NCBI GenBank assembly: GCA_028224375.1 | Contig: JAOIVW010000002.1 | Coordinates: 62,001 to 126,000, forward strand | Length of the DNA stretch: 64,000 nt | Direction of reading: 5' to 3' | From: Hellea sp. | GTDB lineage: Bacteria; Pseudomonadota; Alphaproteobacteria; Caulobacterales; Maricaulaceae | Shown here: piece by piece, positions 34,532-42,990 of the stretch | How the letters are laid out: each line of letters starts with the position of its first letter | Numbering within the stretch: position 1 is the first letter of the stretch | Program-made: the position numbers and the translations under genes | Notes under the pieces: model-generated | Database searches by the model: none | Told to the model about the DNA's origin: nothing | Seen by the model: the letters and a program-made list of their open reading frames with translations, nothing else

Positions 34532-34996
34532 TTAGGAATTTTGGCGTTTTAACTTTTCAAGCGTCACATGAAGCGATTCTAAAAATTTTGAGCGGTCTTT
34601 ATGGGTAAAAGGGGGCGGGCCGCCAATATTTGGCATGTCAGCCCCGGCGCGCAAATCAGCCATAATCGCGCGCGTGGCAATGGCGCCGCCAATCGAGTCT
34701 TTTGTAAACGCTTTGCCATTGGGGGCAAGAACGGAGGCGTCTTGTTTCAGGCACCTTTCGGCTAATAAAATATCAGAGGTGATAATGACTGAGGCGGCAT
34801 TCGCCCGCTCTGCAATATAGTCATCAGCCGCGTCGAAACTGTCCGGCACCACGATAAAGCTTATCAATGGCTCCTTTGGCACGCGCAAATATGAATTACT
34901 GACCACCGTTACAGGGACATTGTGCCGGCGCGCCACTTTATAGCATTCTTCGCGGACAGGACAGGCGTCGGCATCTATGTATAGGGTCAGGCTCAT
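34532..34996 (-). CDS. YaiI/YqxD family protein (DUF188, PIN-like fold)
   Basis: A 154-residue protein with IDADACPVREECYKVARRHNVPVTVVSN, VIITSDILLAERCLKQDASVLAPNGKAFTKDSIG, and GGPPPFTHKDRSKFLESL in order, matching UPF0178. The conserved Asp residues are arranged as in PIN-type nucleases, but the function is unproven. It is upstream of dapD on the same strand. Its start lies about 20 bases from a TTAA-N7-TTAA box. Confidence 0.9.
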   Translation of the reverse strand: MSLTLYIDADACPVREECYKVARRHNVPVTVVSNSYLRVPKEPLISFIVVPDSFDAADDYIAERANAASVIITSDILLAERCLKQDASVLAPNGKAFTKDSIGGAIATRAIMADLRAGADMPNIGGPPPFTHKDRSKFLESLHVTLEKLKRQNS

Positions 34997-35015
34997 GCGC
35001 CTCTCTAGCCATAAT

Positions 35016-35030
35016 TTAAATCGCTGTTAA
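35016..35030. promoter_or_regulatory. CtrA-type box TTAA-N7-TTAA
   Basis: TTAAATCGCTGTTAA, a perfect match to the CtrA full-site consensus, with a further TTAA at 35032-35035. It lies between the divergent YaiI gene (start 34996) and the secreted peptidase gene (35149). CtrA binding is known for this spacing in alphaproteobacteria; binding here is inference. Confidence 0.45.
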
Positions 35031-35148
35031 GTTAACAAAATGCATTATTAATCTCACATAAATGTGCTCGCAGTGACTGTAAGACTTAATTGACATTTCA
35101 ACGACTATAACGTCACATTCATGCAGATTTTACGCGGAGGCCTTCATT

Positions 35149-36828
35149 GTGGCTTTGAAAACATTCCTTACGGGCACAGCGCTCGCGCTCTCAGCATTTG
35201 CTCTGGTCGCTTGCGGTGGTGGAGGCGGCAGTAGTAGCGGTGGCACGCCTGTTGCTGTTGTTCCGCCCGCCCCGCCGCCTCCGCCACCACCACCACCTCC
35301 GCCGCCTCCTGCGTCGGGTGATGTAACTGTGTCAGGTAAGCTTACCTTCGACTCCGTGCCGTTTAATACGTCAACAAATGGATTGAATTATAACGCTATT
35401 ACACAGGAGCCCGCACGTGGCATTACCATTGAAGCTGTAAACAGTGCCGGGACAATTCTGGCTACTGATGTAACCGACGCCGTGGGAGATTATAGTTTCG
35501 AAATAGCATCGAATACAAGCATACGCGTAAGAGCTAAGGCTGAGATGCAACAAAGTTCAGGCGCAGTATGGGACGTACAGGTTGTCGATAACACAAGTTC
35601 TGATGCGCTTTATACGATTACAGGAAGTCTTGAAAGTGTGGGAACAGTAGATTCCACTCGTAACCTCAATGCAAGCTCGGGTTGGGGCGGAAGCAGCTAT
35701 ACCGGGACACGGGCGGCGGCGCCGTTTGCTATTTTAAATCCAATCTACGATGCTCTGCAACAATTCGCGGCTATAGATCCAGATGTGGTTTTCCCGCCGG
35801 CTGATTTCAATTGGAGCGTCAACAATCGATCTTCAACAAGCTTTGATATAGCAAGAGGTGAGATTGGGACATCTTCCTATATTGGTAACGGAGAGCTATT
35901 AATTCTTGGTGATCAGAATAACGATACGGATGAATATGATACCCACGTGATTGTCCATGAATGGGGTCACTATTTTGAAGATCAACTATCGCGCTCAGAT
36001 TCTATCGGCGGCTCGCATAGTTCTGGACAAAGATTAGATCCCCGCGTGGCTATGGGAGAAGGATTTGGGAATGCCTTGTCGGGTATGACCACAGGTGACC
36101 CTTTCTATCGAGATAGTTTAGGGGCTCAGCAAAGCCGCGGGTTTTCTATTAATGTTGAGGCCAACAACCCAGCAGGTTGGTTTGATGAAGGCACAGTTCA
36201 GTCCGTGCTCTATGATATTTTTGATGCGGCTAATGATGGGGATGATACGCTCAATCTAGGTTTAAGCGCGATCTATAATACACTCACAAGTGATGCTTAC
36301 AGGTCACAGCCGCTCTTTACCTCTATATTCGCTTTCTTGGCGGAACTGAGAACACAAGAACCTAACAGTGTCGCGGATATTAATAGCTTCGCGGCAGACC
36401 GTGGTATCAACTCAACAGAGGCTGATGGCGCAGGCGAAACAAATAATGGAGGTGTTTCATCGGCCATTCCCGTTTATAACGAAGTCATTGTTAATGGGCC
36501 AGCGGTGGTGATTACTTCTAATAATAATGAAGGGGAGTTTAATAATCTCGATAACCGCGCCTTTCTAAGATTTACCGCAACAGCTGGGTCACATACACTT
36601 CAGATGACACGCATCTCGGGCGCACAGTCAAGAGATCCGGATTTCGCTATTTTCAGAAATGGCACTTTCGTCAATAGAGCAGAAAGTGGTGTTGTGAATA
36701 CTGAAACTATAACGTTAAATCTATCGGCGGGCGAGCATGTTATTGACGCTTATGATTTTCTTAATCTCGGACAAGCGACCAACGGCTCCCCCGGTGACGC
36801 CACTTATAATTTCACAATCACGCGCTAA
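35149..36828 (+). CDS. secreted gluzincin-like metallopeptidase lipoprotein
   Basis: A 559-residue lipoprotein (lipobox LVAC, Cys22) with a Gly/Ser and poly-Pro linker (residues 23-54), a carboxypeptidase-regulatory-like beta domain (about 60-160; GITIEAVNSAGTILATDVTDAVGDYSFEI in pieces), then a catalytic region with HEWGH at 270-274 and Glu304 in MGEGFGNAL as likely third zinc ligand, and a C-terminal pre-peptidase-like beta domain (about 450-555). The start is GTG with GGAGG 8 bases upstream. No named family is evident. The next lipoprotein gene follows after 14 bases. Confidence 0.8.
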   Translation: MALKTFLTGTALALSAFALVACGGGGGSSSGGTPVAVVPPAPPPPPPPPPPPPPASGDVTVSGKLTFDSVPFNTSTNGLNYNAITQEPARGITIEAVNSAGTILATDVTDAVGDYSFEIASNTSIRVRAKAEMQQSSGAVWDVQVVDNTSSDALYTITGSLESVGTVDSTRNLNASSGWGGSSYTGTRAAAPFAILNPIYDALQQFAAIDPDVVFPPADFNWSVNNRSSTSFDIARGEIGTSSYIGNGELLILGDQNNDTDEYDTHVIVHEWGHYFEDQLSRSDSIGGSHSSGQRLDPRVAMGEGFGNALSGMTTGDPFYRDSLGAQQSRGFSINVEANNPAGWFDEGTVQSVLYDIFDAANDGDDTLNLGLSAIYNTLTSDAYRSQPLFTSIFAFLAELRTQEPNSVADINSFAADRGINSTEADGAGETNNGGVSSAIPVYNEVIVNGPAVVITSNNNEGEFNNLDNRAFLRFTATAGSHTLQMTRISGAQSRDPDFAIFRNGTFVNRAESGVVNTETITLNLSAGEHVIDAYDFLNLGQATNGSPGDATYNFTITR

Positions 36829-36842
36829 TTCAGGAGACTATC

Positions 36843-37379
36843 ATGACACTCTCTAAATTTATTTCGGCAAGCGCCATAGCGCTGTCTCTTTCGCTCAGCG
36901 TAGCGTGCACGGCCAACAGCGCAGACACTTCAGGAGAAAAGACGACATACGCCAACACTTATTTAAAGCCGGGGGCCTCTGTTAATTATTCCTATAACTT
37001 GAAATCACAATTATCGCCGGGAGAGACAACGACATTCCAATTGACTTTGAAGGAATACTACAAGGCGGGAGACCTCATTGTAAATCTAGATGCAGAGGGC
37101 AATATTGATCTCTTTGCAGGTTCAAGACAGGCCAGTTTCGATATGGCCGATAGCGATGAGCACGTAATTGATATTTCTTTCACGCCGACAGCAAATGGCC
37201 GAAATTACATAAATGTGCAGGCTCTGGCCGTCGATAAGTCAGGATTATCACAGCCGCGTGTATTTTCAATACCTGTTCAAGTTGGTCCATTCGTAGCGCA
37301 AAAACCAAATCCGAATATGAAGACGATGAAAGACGGTAGCAACATAATCGAAATGGAAGCTCAAGAAGAGATTAAATAA
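36843..37379 (+). CDS. lipoprotein of unknown function, partner of the peptidase lipoprotein
   Basis: A 178-residue lipoprotein (LSLSLSVACTA, Cys22) with an all-beta look: LKPGASVNYSYNLKSQLSPGETTTFQLTLKEYY and DEHVIDISFTPTANGRNYINVQAL. It resembles an immunoglobulin-like or cupredoxin-like sandwich but I cannot name it. GGAG precedes the ATG. The 14-base gap to the peptidase gene and the shared terminator show that the pair is one operon, so it may bind or regulate the peptidase at the membrane. Confidence 0.75.
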   Translation: MTLSKFISASAIALSLSLSVACTANSADTSGEKTTYANTYLKPGASVNYSYNLKSQLSPGETTTFQLTLKEYYKAGDLIVNLDAEGNIDLFAGSRQASFDMADSDEHVIDISFTPTANGRNYINVQALAVDKSGLSQPRVFSIPVQVGPFVAQKPNPNMKTMKDGSNIIEMEAQEEIK

Positions 37380-37390
37380 ATCTATTCCTG

Positions 37391-37428
37391 TGTCATGACG
37401 GGAAAGACGAAAGTCATGACACGTTTTT
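37391..37428 (+). terminator. terminator of the peptidase/lipoprotein operon
   Basis: TGTCATGAC and GTCATGACA form a perfect 9-bp stem with a 13-base loop, followed by CGTTTTTATTT. The arm TGTCATGACA is itself palindromic, so the site could also bind a protein. Confidence 0.85.
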
Positions 37429-37480
37429 ATTTGCATTACTAAAACCCACTGCCCTACCGTGATGTTAAGCGGAGGGTAAT

Positions 37481-38047
37481 ATGAAAAAAACCGAAAAGAT
37501 AGAAGTGCGTCTATCCCATGAGGAGAAGACATCACTAACGAATTTGGCTGAGCAGGAAGGGCGCAGCGTTAGCGATCTCGTGCGCGGCCTCATTGAACGC
37601 TATATGGCGATAAACACGACGCGGCTTCCCCATAAAACACCCTGGGTTAAATTTGGGGCAATTGCAGTAGTGGGGTTTTTGGCAGGACATCTGGCAACGT
37701 ATTTAATTGCGAAGTCGCATAGCCATGCGCCCATTTACGACATGAGGGTCGATGTTGGTGGTGACGGTATTAGTTTTCCACTCTTAGTCAAAGGCGGACA
37801 AGCCCCTGAATTTATAATTCCTGCGAAAAGCGGTGATATCCTCATTAGGCCCAATATCGAGGAAATGCCTGATAATCTCGCGAGCGTAAGGGTTGCTTTA
37901 TGTAGGCAATCAGGAACAAGTTGCGATCCTATCGCGGCGCCTAAGCTTCAATTTAATCCCAACCGACAAAGCGCTATTTCCTTTGAAGAGGATAGTGGGC
38001 AGGAAATTTATATTTATCTAAATAAAACGCTTGAGCCTCGTAAATAA
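37481..38047 (+). CDS. ribbon-helix-helix domain fused to a transmembrane segment and extracytoplasmic domain
   Basis: A 188-residue protein. Residues 1-45 look like an RHH DNA-binding domain: KIEVRLSHEEKTSLTNLAEQ (strand then helix) and EGRSVSDLVRGLIERYM. Residues 52-72 are a single membrane segment (KFGAIAVVGFLAGHLATYLIA), and the remaining 115 residues form a putative periplasmic beta domain with two Cys (CRQSGTSC) that could form a disulfide. GGAGG precedes the ATG. The layout suggests a membrane-tethered regulator. It follows the lipoprotein operon after a terminator and converges on gltB. I know of no named family with this arrangement. Confidence 0.75.
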   Translation: MKKTEKIEVRLSHEEKTSLTNLAEQEGRSVSDLVRGLIERYMAINTTRLPHKTPWVKFGAIAVVGFLAGHLATYLIAKSHSHAPIYDMRVDVGGDGISFPLLVKGGQAPEFIIPAKSGDILIRPNIEEMPDNLASVRVALCRQSGTSCDPIAAPKLQFNPNRQSAISFEEDSGQEIYIYLNKTLEPRK

Positions 38048-38048
38048 T

Positions 38049-41000
38049 CTACTCAGCCGCCGCTTGCGTTAGCGGAATCTCCAAACGTGACAGCATCTCT
38101 TTCGGAATGACTTGCCAAAACTTTCCGCGTTCCAGCTCCCACTCGGCTAAAAGCTTTCTTGAAAACTCGGATCCCGTTTGGGCGGCATGTTTGCGGATGA
38201 GGTCTTTGCACTCTTCTTCATAATGCTCGGCGTCAAAGCGTTGCCAGACAATGCTATCCGGGTTGACGCCTCTTTCAAACGTATCGTCCTCATCATAAAT
38301 ATAGGCCATGCCGCCGGTCATGCCTGCGCCGAAATTATCGCCCACGGGGCCTAAAATCACGGCCGTGCCGCCTGTCATATATTCACAGCCATTCGTGCCG
38401 CAGCCCTCAATGACGGTCACCGCGCCTGAATTACGTACGGCAAAACGCTCGCCCGCGCGGCCTGCCGCCATCAATGCGCCTTTGGTCGCGCCGTAAAGAC
38501 AGGTGTTGCCTATAATCGCGCTCTCATGATGCTCAATCGGGGTGCGCCCTTGCGGGGAGACGATAATTTCTGCGCCTGATAAGCCTTTACCGACATAATC
38601 ATTCGCGTCGCCGTCAACAATAAGGCGAAGGCCTTTCATGCCAAAGGCCCCAAGGGATTGTCCTGCAGACCCGCGCAGACGTACAGTGAGCTGTCCATCA
38701 GGCAGGCCGCCTGCGCCAAAGCTTTGATAGATATGCGAACTTGTTCTTGTACCAACAGCGCGGTGGGTATTTTCTACAGCATAGGTCAGATAAGTCTTCT
38801 CGCCGCGCTCAAATAATTGCCCGGCATCGGCAATGATATTTGTATCCAGCGTATCAGGGACTTCCGTGCGGACTTTGCGGGTATCTTTAATTCTCGAATT
38901 ATCAACACGGGCAAGAATGGGGTTGAGGTCAAGGTCGTCGAGATTTTCAGCTCCGCGTGAGACCTGCGCGAGTAAATCTGTTCGTCCGATAATCTCGTCC
39001 AATGTCTCAACGCCAAGCTCGGCCAGAATTTCGCGAACATCCTCAGCAATAAATGTCATGAGGTTGATAACTTTTTCTGGCGTGCCCGTGAACTTCTCGC
39101 GCAAGCGCGGGTCTTGGACACAGACGCCAACAGGGCAGGTATTGGAATGGCATTGCCGCACCATGATGCAGCCCATCGCCACAAGGCTCAGTGTGCCAAT
39201 GCCATATTCTTCTGCGCCGAGCATAGCGGCGATAACAATGTCGCGTCCCGTCTTAAGGCCGCCATCTGTGCGCAATGTCACAGAATTACGAAGATTATTT
39301 AATTTCAAAACTTGATGGGCTTCAGACAGGCCCAGCTCCCAAGGGATACCCGCATATTTAAGCGAGGTATTGGGCGAGGCGCCTGTTCCGCCATTATGGC
39401 CAGCTATTAGAATCGTATCTGCTTTAGCTTTGGCAACGCCTGCCGCAATTGTACCAACACCAGATGAGGCGACAAGTTTAACGGCCACGCGGGCTGTCGG
39501 ATTAATTTGTTTTAAATCGTAAATTAATTGCGCTAAATCTTCGATCGAATAAATATCATGATGCGGCGGCGGCGAAATTAATGTTACGCCAGGCGTCGCA
39601 TTTCTAAATTTTGCAATCATTTCCGTGACTTTAAATCCGGGCAGCTGTCCGCCTTCACCGGGCTTAGCCCCTTGAGCGACTTTAATTTCAATCTCGCGGC
39701 ATTGGTTGAGATATTCAGCGTTGACGCCAAAACGGCCTGACGCAATTTGTTTGACCGCAGAGTTGGGGTTATCTCCATTTGGCAGCGGCACATAACGTGC
39801 GCGATCTTCGCCGCCTTCGCCTGAGACGGATTTCGCGCCGATACGGTTCATGGCAATATTTAAGGTGCCGTGCGCTTCGGGAGATAGGGCGCCAAGGGAC
39901 ATGCCGGGCGTACAAAAACGGCGGCGTATTTCATTGACGGATTGAACGCGGCGCAGCGGCAAGGGCTTTCCTGTGGGGCGAATATCCAGAAGGTCTCTTA
40001 TCTGAATAGGCTTTTCACTATTCACGACATCGGCGTATTTTTTATAAAGTTCATAATCCTCTGACCCGACAGCTTCTTGAAGCATGTGGATCATCTCGGC
40101 TTGGTAAGCATGACGCTCACCTTTTGCGCGAACGCGGTAAAGCCCGCCCACAGGCAGGCGAACGACAGACGGCTCATAGGCGCGCTCATGGGCCTCAATG
40201 GCTTTGGCCTCCAGACCTGCGAGTCCGATGCCTGAAATACGCGAGGTCATGCCTGGGAAGTTTTCTCCCACAAGTGCGCGGGACAGACCTAAGGCTTCGA
40301 AATTATTCCCGCCGCGATAGGACGAAATTACTGAGATACCCATTTTTGAGATGATCTTCAAAAGCCCGCCTTCAATAGCTTTCTTATATTGCGCGGTCGC
40401 TTCATCAGCTGACATCTCGAGCAATCCGCGGTTCACGCGGTCCATAAGACTGTCTTGCGCCATATATGCGTTTACAGCGGTAGCGCCTGCGCCGATGAGC
40501 ACCGCAAAATAATGCGTATCTAAACATTCTGCTGACCGCACGATGATAGAGCATGATGAGCGCAGTCCGTGATTAACCAAATGCGTTTGAACCGCCCCCG
40601 TGCAAAGGATGATTGGCGCGGCCACATTATCTTCATCGGTATATTCATCCGTAAGGATAATGTTCTCGACGCCGCGGCGCACGGCCTCTTCAGCTTCGGC
40701 TTTGACCCGTTGTAACGTCGCCTTTAGCGCAGCCCCGGAATCGCTGGAGACATCAGAGACAGCAAAGGTACAATCAATAATAAGCGATTTCTTGGGGCCG
40801 ACCATTTTCTTGAATTTGGTCAACATGCCTGTCGTCATGACGGGGCTTTCCAAGATCAGCATTTCAGTCGTCTGGGAGCTGTCTTCGGCCAAAATATTAC
40901 GTAAGTTCTTAAACCGCGTTTTTAATCCCATGACGCGGGTTTCGCGCAGAGGATCTATAGGCGGATTTGTGACTTGGCTGAAGTTTTGACGAAAATAATG

Positions 41001-42569
41001 CGAGAGCGGGCGGTAAATATCTGAGAGTACAGCCAATGGCGTATCATCGCCCATAGAGCCAACGGTCTCTTTTCCAGTTTCTGCCATAGGCCCGAGAATA
41101 AGCTCGAGGTCTTCAAGCGTTTGACCACAAGACATTTGCCGCCGCGCGAGGCTCTCGCCGCTCAAGAAAGGCGTAGGCTCTGAGCCTGATAGTTTTTCGT
41201 CAAGTTTGACAACTTTTTTAAGCCATTTTTTATAAGGACGTTTCTCCGCGAGCTCATTCAGAATAGCTGTGGAGTCGTAAAACTTACCCTCTTCCAAGTC
41301 GACAGCAATCATACGGCCCGGCTGTAATGCGCCTTTTTGAACAATGGTTCTTTCTTCCATTGGGCACATGCCGGTTTCGGACCCGACGGCTAAAATGCCT
41401 TCATTAGAGATAGAATAACGCAAAGGCCGCAAACCATTGCGGTCAAGTCCGGCCATAACCCAGCGCCCATCATAAGCGGCGAGGGCAGCAGGGCCATCCC
41501 ACGGCTCCATCACGCCATTGCAATATTCATACAGCGCGCGCCAGCTTTCGGGCATAGATTCGCCGCGTTTGGAATAGGCTTCAGGAATGAGCAGCGTCTT
41601 CGCCATAGGGGCTGTGCGGCCTGCGCGAACTAAAAGTTCAAAAACAGAATCCAATGCAGCGGAGTCCGAGCTGCCTTTTTGAATGACAGGTTTTACATCA
41701 TGAGCACGGTCGCCAAAAGCTGCTGAGGCCATTTTGATTTCATGGCTTTTCATATGATTGCTATTAGCCTTAAGCGTATTTATTTCGCCGTTATGGGCCA
41801 GCATACGGAAAGGCTGTGCGAGCCACCATTGCGGGAATGTATTGGTTGAATAGCGCTGGTGATAAATCGCGGCGCGGGAAATAAAGCGCTCATCTTTCAG
41901 GTCAGTAAAGAAATTATCAATGTCTTCCGCGAGGAACATGCCCTTATAAATAATTGTCTGCACAGAGAGCGAGCAGGCATAAAAACTCGGGATAGCGGCG
42001 TCTATGGCGCGCTTCTCAATCCGGCGGCGAATGATATAAAGCTCGCGTTCAAGCTTGTTACCTTTGCGCCCTTGCGGATCACGGAACATAACCTGCTCAA
42101 TGGCTGGTCGCGTGGCTTTGGCCTTCTCGCCAATAACGTCAATATCAATCGGAACCTGACGCCAGCCATAAATATAAAACCCTTCTTTCAGAAGCTCGGT
42201 TTCAACAATCGTTCGCGCCGCTTCTTGGAATTTAAAATCTGTGCGCGGCAGGAAGAACATACCGACGGCAATTTTAGCTGCAGTCGGTTTATGGCCTGTG
42301 TCCTCAACTTGAGCGCGGAAAAAACCTTGCGGAATATCAAGACGGATACCTGCGCCGTCACCCGTTTTCCCATCAGCATCAACTGCGCCGCGATGCCAAA
42401 CATTCTTAAGCGCTTGAAGTGACATTTCGACAACGTCACGGCGCGGCGTGCCGTCAATAGAGGCCACAAGACCAACGCCGCAATTGGCGTGCTCGTCTTC
42501 AGGATTATAGGCATGGGCCGCGATAAGAGCGTCGCGGTCTGCTACGTATTTTTTAAGCCAATCAGACAT
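38049..42569 (-). CDS. gltB: glutamate synthase (NADPH) large subunit
   Basis: A 1506-residue protein. The N-terminal glutaminase domain starts at Cys30 (EHANCGVGLVASIDG), implying a 29-residue propeptide. The central domain follows, then the FMN domain with GGEDRARYVPLPNG, QGAKPGEGGQLPGFKV, GHNGGTGASPNTSLKYAG and the 3Fe-4S cysteines in GCIMVRQCHSNTCPVGVC, and the C-terminal beta-helix (GNTCLYGATKGALMAAG, GCGTNGCEYMTGGTAVILG). It converts glutamine and 2-oxoglutarate to two glutamates with GltD. The start overlaps the GFA gene by 8 bases. Confidence 0.97.
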   Translation of the reverse strand: MSDWLKKYVADRDALIAAHAYNPEDEHANCGVGLVASIDGTPRRDVVEMSLQALKNVWHRGAVDADGKTGDGAGIRLDIPQGFFRAQVEDTGHKPTAAKIAVGMFFLPRTDFKFQEAARTIVETELLKEGFYIYGWRQVPIDIDVIGEKAKATRPAIEQVMFRDPQGRKGNKLERELYIIRRRIEKRAIDAAIPSFYACSLSVQTIIYKGMFLAEDIDNFFTDLKDERFISRAAIYHQRYSTNTFPQWWLAQPFRMLAHNGEINTLKANSNHMKSHEIKMASAAFGDRAHDVKPVIQKGSSDSAALDSVFELLVRAGRTAPMAKTLLIPEAYSKRGESMPESWRALYEYCNGVMEPWDGPAALAAYDGRWVMAGLDRNGLRPLRYSISNEGILAVGSETGMCPMEERTIVQKGALQPGRMIAVDLEEGKFYDSTAILNELAEKRPYKKWLKKVVKLDEKLSGSEPTPFLSGESLARRQMSCGQTLEDLELILGPMAETGKETVGSMGDDTPLAVLSDIYRPLSHYFRQNFSQVTNPPIDPLRETRVMGLKTRFKNLRNILAEDSSQTTEMLILESPVMTTGMLTKFKKMVGPKKSLIIDCTFAVSDVSSDSGAALKATLQRVKAEAEEAVRRGVENIILTDEYTDEDNVAAPIILCTGAVQTHLVNHGLRSSCSIIVRSAECLDTHYFAVLIGAGATAVNAYMAQDSLMDRVNRGLLEMSADEATAQYKKAIEGGLLKIISKMGISVISSYRGGNNFEALGLSRALVGENFPGMTSRISGIGLAGLEAKAIEAHERAYEPSVVRLPVGGLYRVRAKGERHAYQAEMIHMLQEAVGSEDYELYKKYADVVNSEKPIQIRDLLDIRPTGKPLPLRRVQSVNEIRRRFCTPGMSLGALSPEAHGTLNIAMNRIGAKSVSGEGGEDRARYVPLPNGDNPNSAVKQIASGRFGVNAEYLNQCREIEIKVAQGAKPGEGGQLPGFKVTEMIAKFRNATPGVTLISPPPHHDIYSIEDLAQLIYDLKQINPTARVAVKLVASSGVGTIAAGVAKAKADTILIAGHNGGTGASPNTSLKYAGIPWELGLSEAHQVLKLNNLRNSVTLRTDGGLKTGRDIVIAAMLGAEEYGIGTLSLVAMGCIMVRQCHSNTCPVGVCVQDPRLREKFTGTPEKVINLMTFIAEDVREILAELGVETLDEIIGRTDLLAQVSRGAENLDDLDLNPILARVDNSRIKDTRKVRTEVPDTLDTNIIADAGQLFERGEKTYLTYAVENTHRAVGTRTSSHIYQSFGAGGLPDGQLTVRLRGSAGQSLGAFGMKGLRLIVDGDANDYVGKGLSGAEIIVSPQGRTPIEHHESAIIGNTCLYGATKGALMAAGRAGERFAVRNSGAVTVIEGCGTNGCEYMTGGTAVILGPVGDNFGAGMTGGMAYIYDEDDTFERGVNPDSIVWQRFDAEHYEEECKDLIRKHAAQTGSEFSRKLLAEWELERGKFWQVIPKEMLSRLEIPLTQAAAE

Positions 42570-42981
42570 TTATCAAACTTTCAAAATGGGTCAGTGTTTC
42601 TTCGCGGCTCATCCGCACAGCTTCGCCAGTAAAGTTAAAGGCGGGTGGAATGTTATCCGCGAAATAATGCTTATCGATGGCGGCAATAGAGACTGCTTCA
42701 TCTAAACTGCCGATGGACACAACTTGCGGGCCTGAGCCATCGCGCATTCGCCAGAACATGTCACTTCCGCAGGCAGAACAGCTACCGCGCTCGCCCCACT
42801 CTGAGGAGGTAAACCATTTTATGGGGCCGCTAATGTCTAAAGCTTCAAAATCAACACCGACAAATGCGGTTCCTGTGAAGCGCTGGCAATCATCACAATG
42901 GCAGGCATGGGCCGCGGAAGCCTCGCCCGATGTTTTATAAGTCGTGTCTCCGCACATACAGCGGCCTGTCATCTGTGTCAT
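42562..42981 (-). CDS. GFA (glutathione-dependent formaldehyde-activating-like) family protein
   Basis: A 139-residue zinc protein with GRCMCGDTTY, HACHCDDCQRFTGTAF and GSCSACGSDMFWR, the Cys set of the Mss4-like GFA fold. AGGTGAG lies 4 bases before the ATG at 42981; a GTG abutting the gltD stop is less likely. It sits inside the glt operon: the gltD stop is 10 bases upstream and the gltB ATG overlaps its end. Family members bind glutathione or act on hydroxymethyl-glutathione; the true role is unsettled, and no formaldehyde pathway genes are near. Confidence 0.88.
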   Translation of the reverse strand: MTQMTGRCMCGDTTYKTSGEASAAHACHCDDCQRFTGTAFVGVDFEALDISGPIKWFTSSEWGERGSCSACGSDMFWRMRDGSGPQVVSIGSLDEAVSIAAIDKHYFADNIPPAFNFTGEAVRMSREETLTHFESLINV

Positions 42982-42990
42982 TGCGCTCAC

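Noticed and set aside
35091-35114. Sigma-70 type promoter TTGACA...TATAAC before the secreted peptidase
   Set aside because: The two hexamers are only 10 bases apart, too close for a functional promoter.
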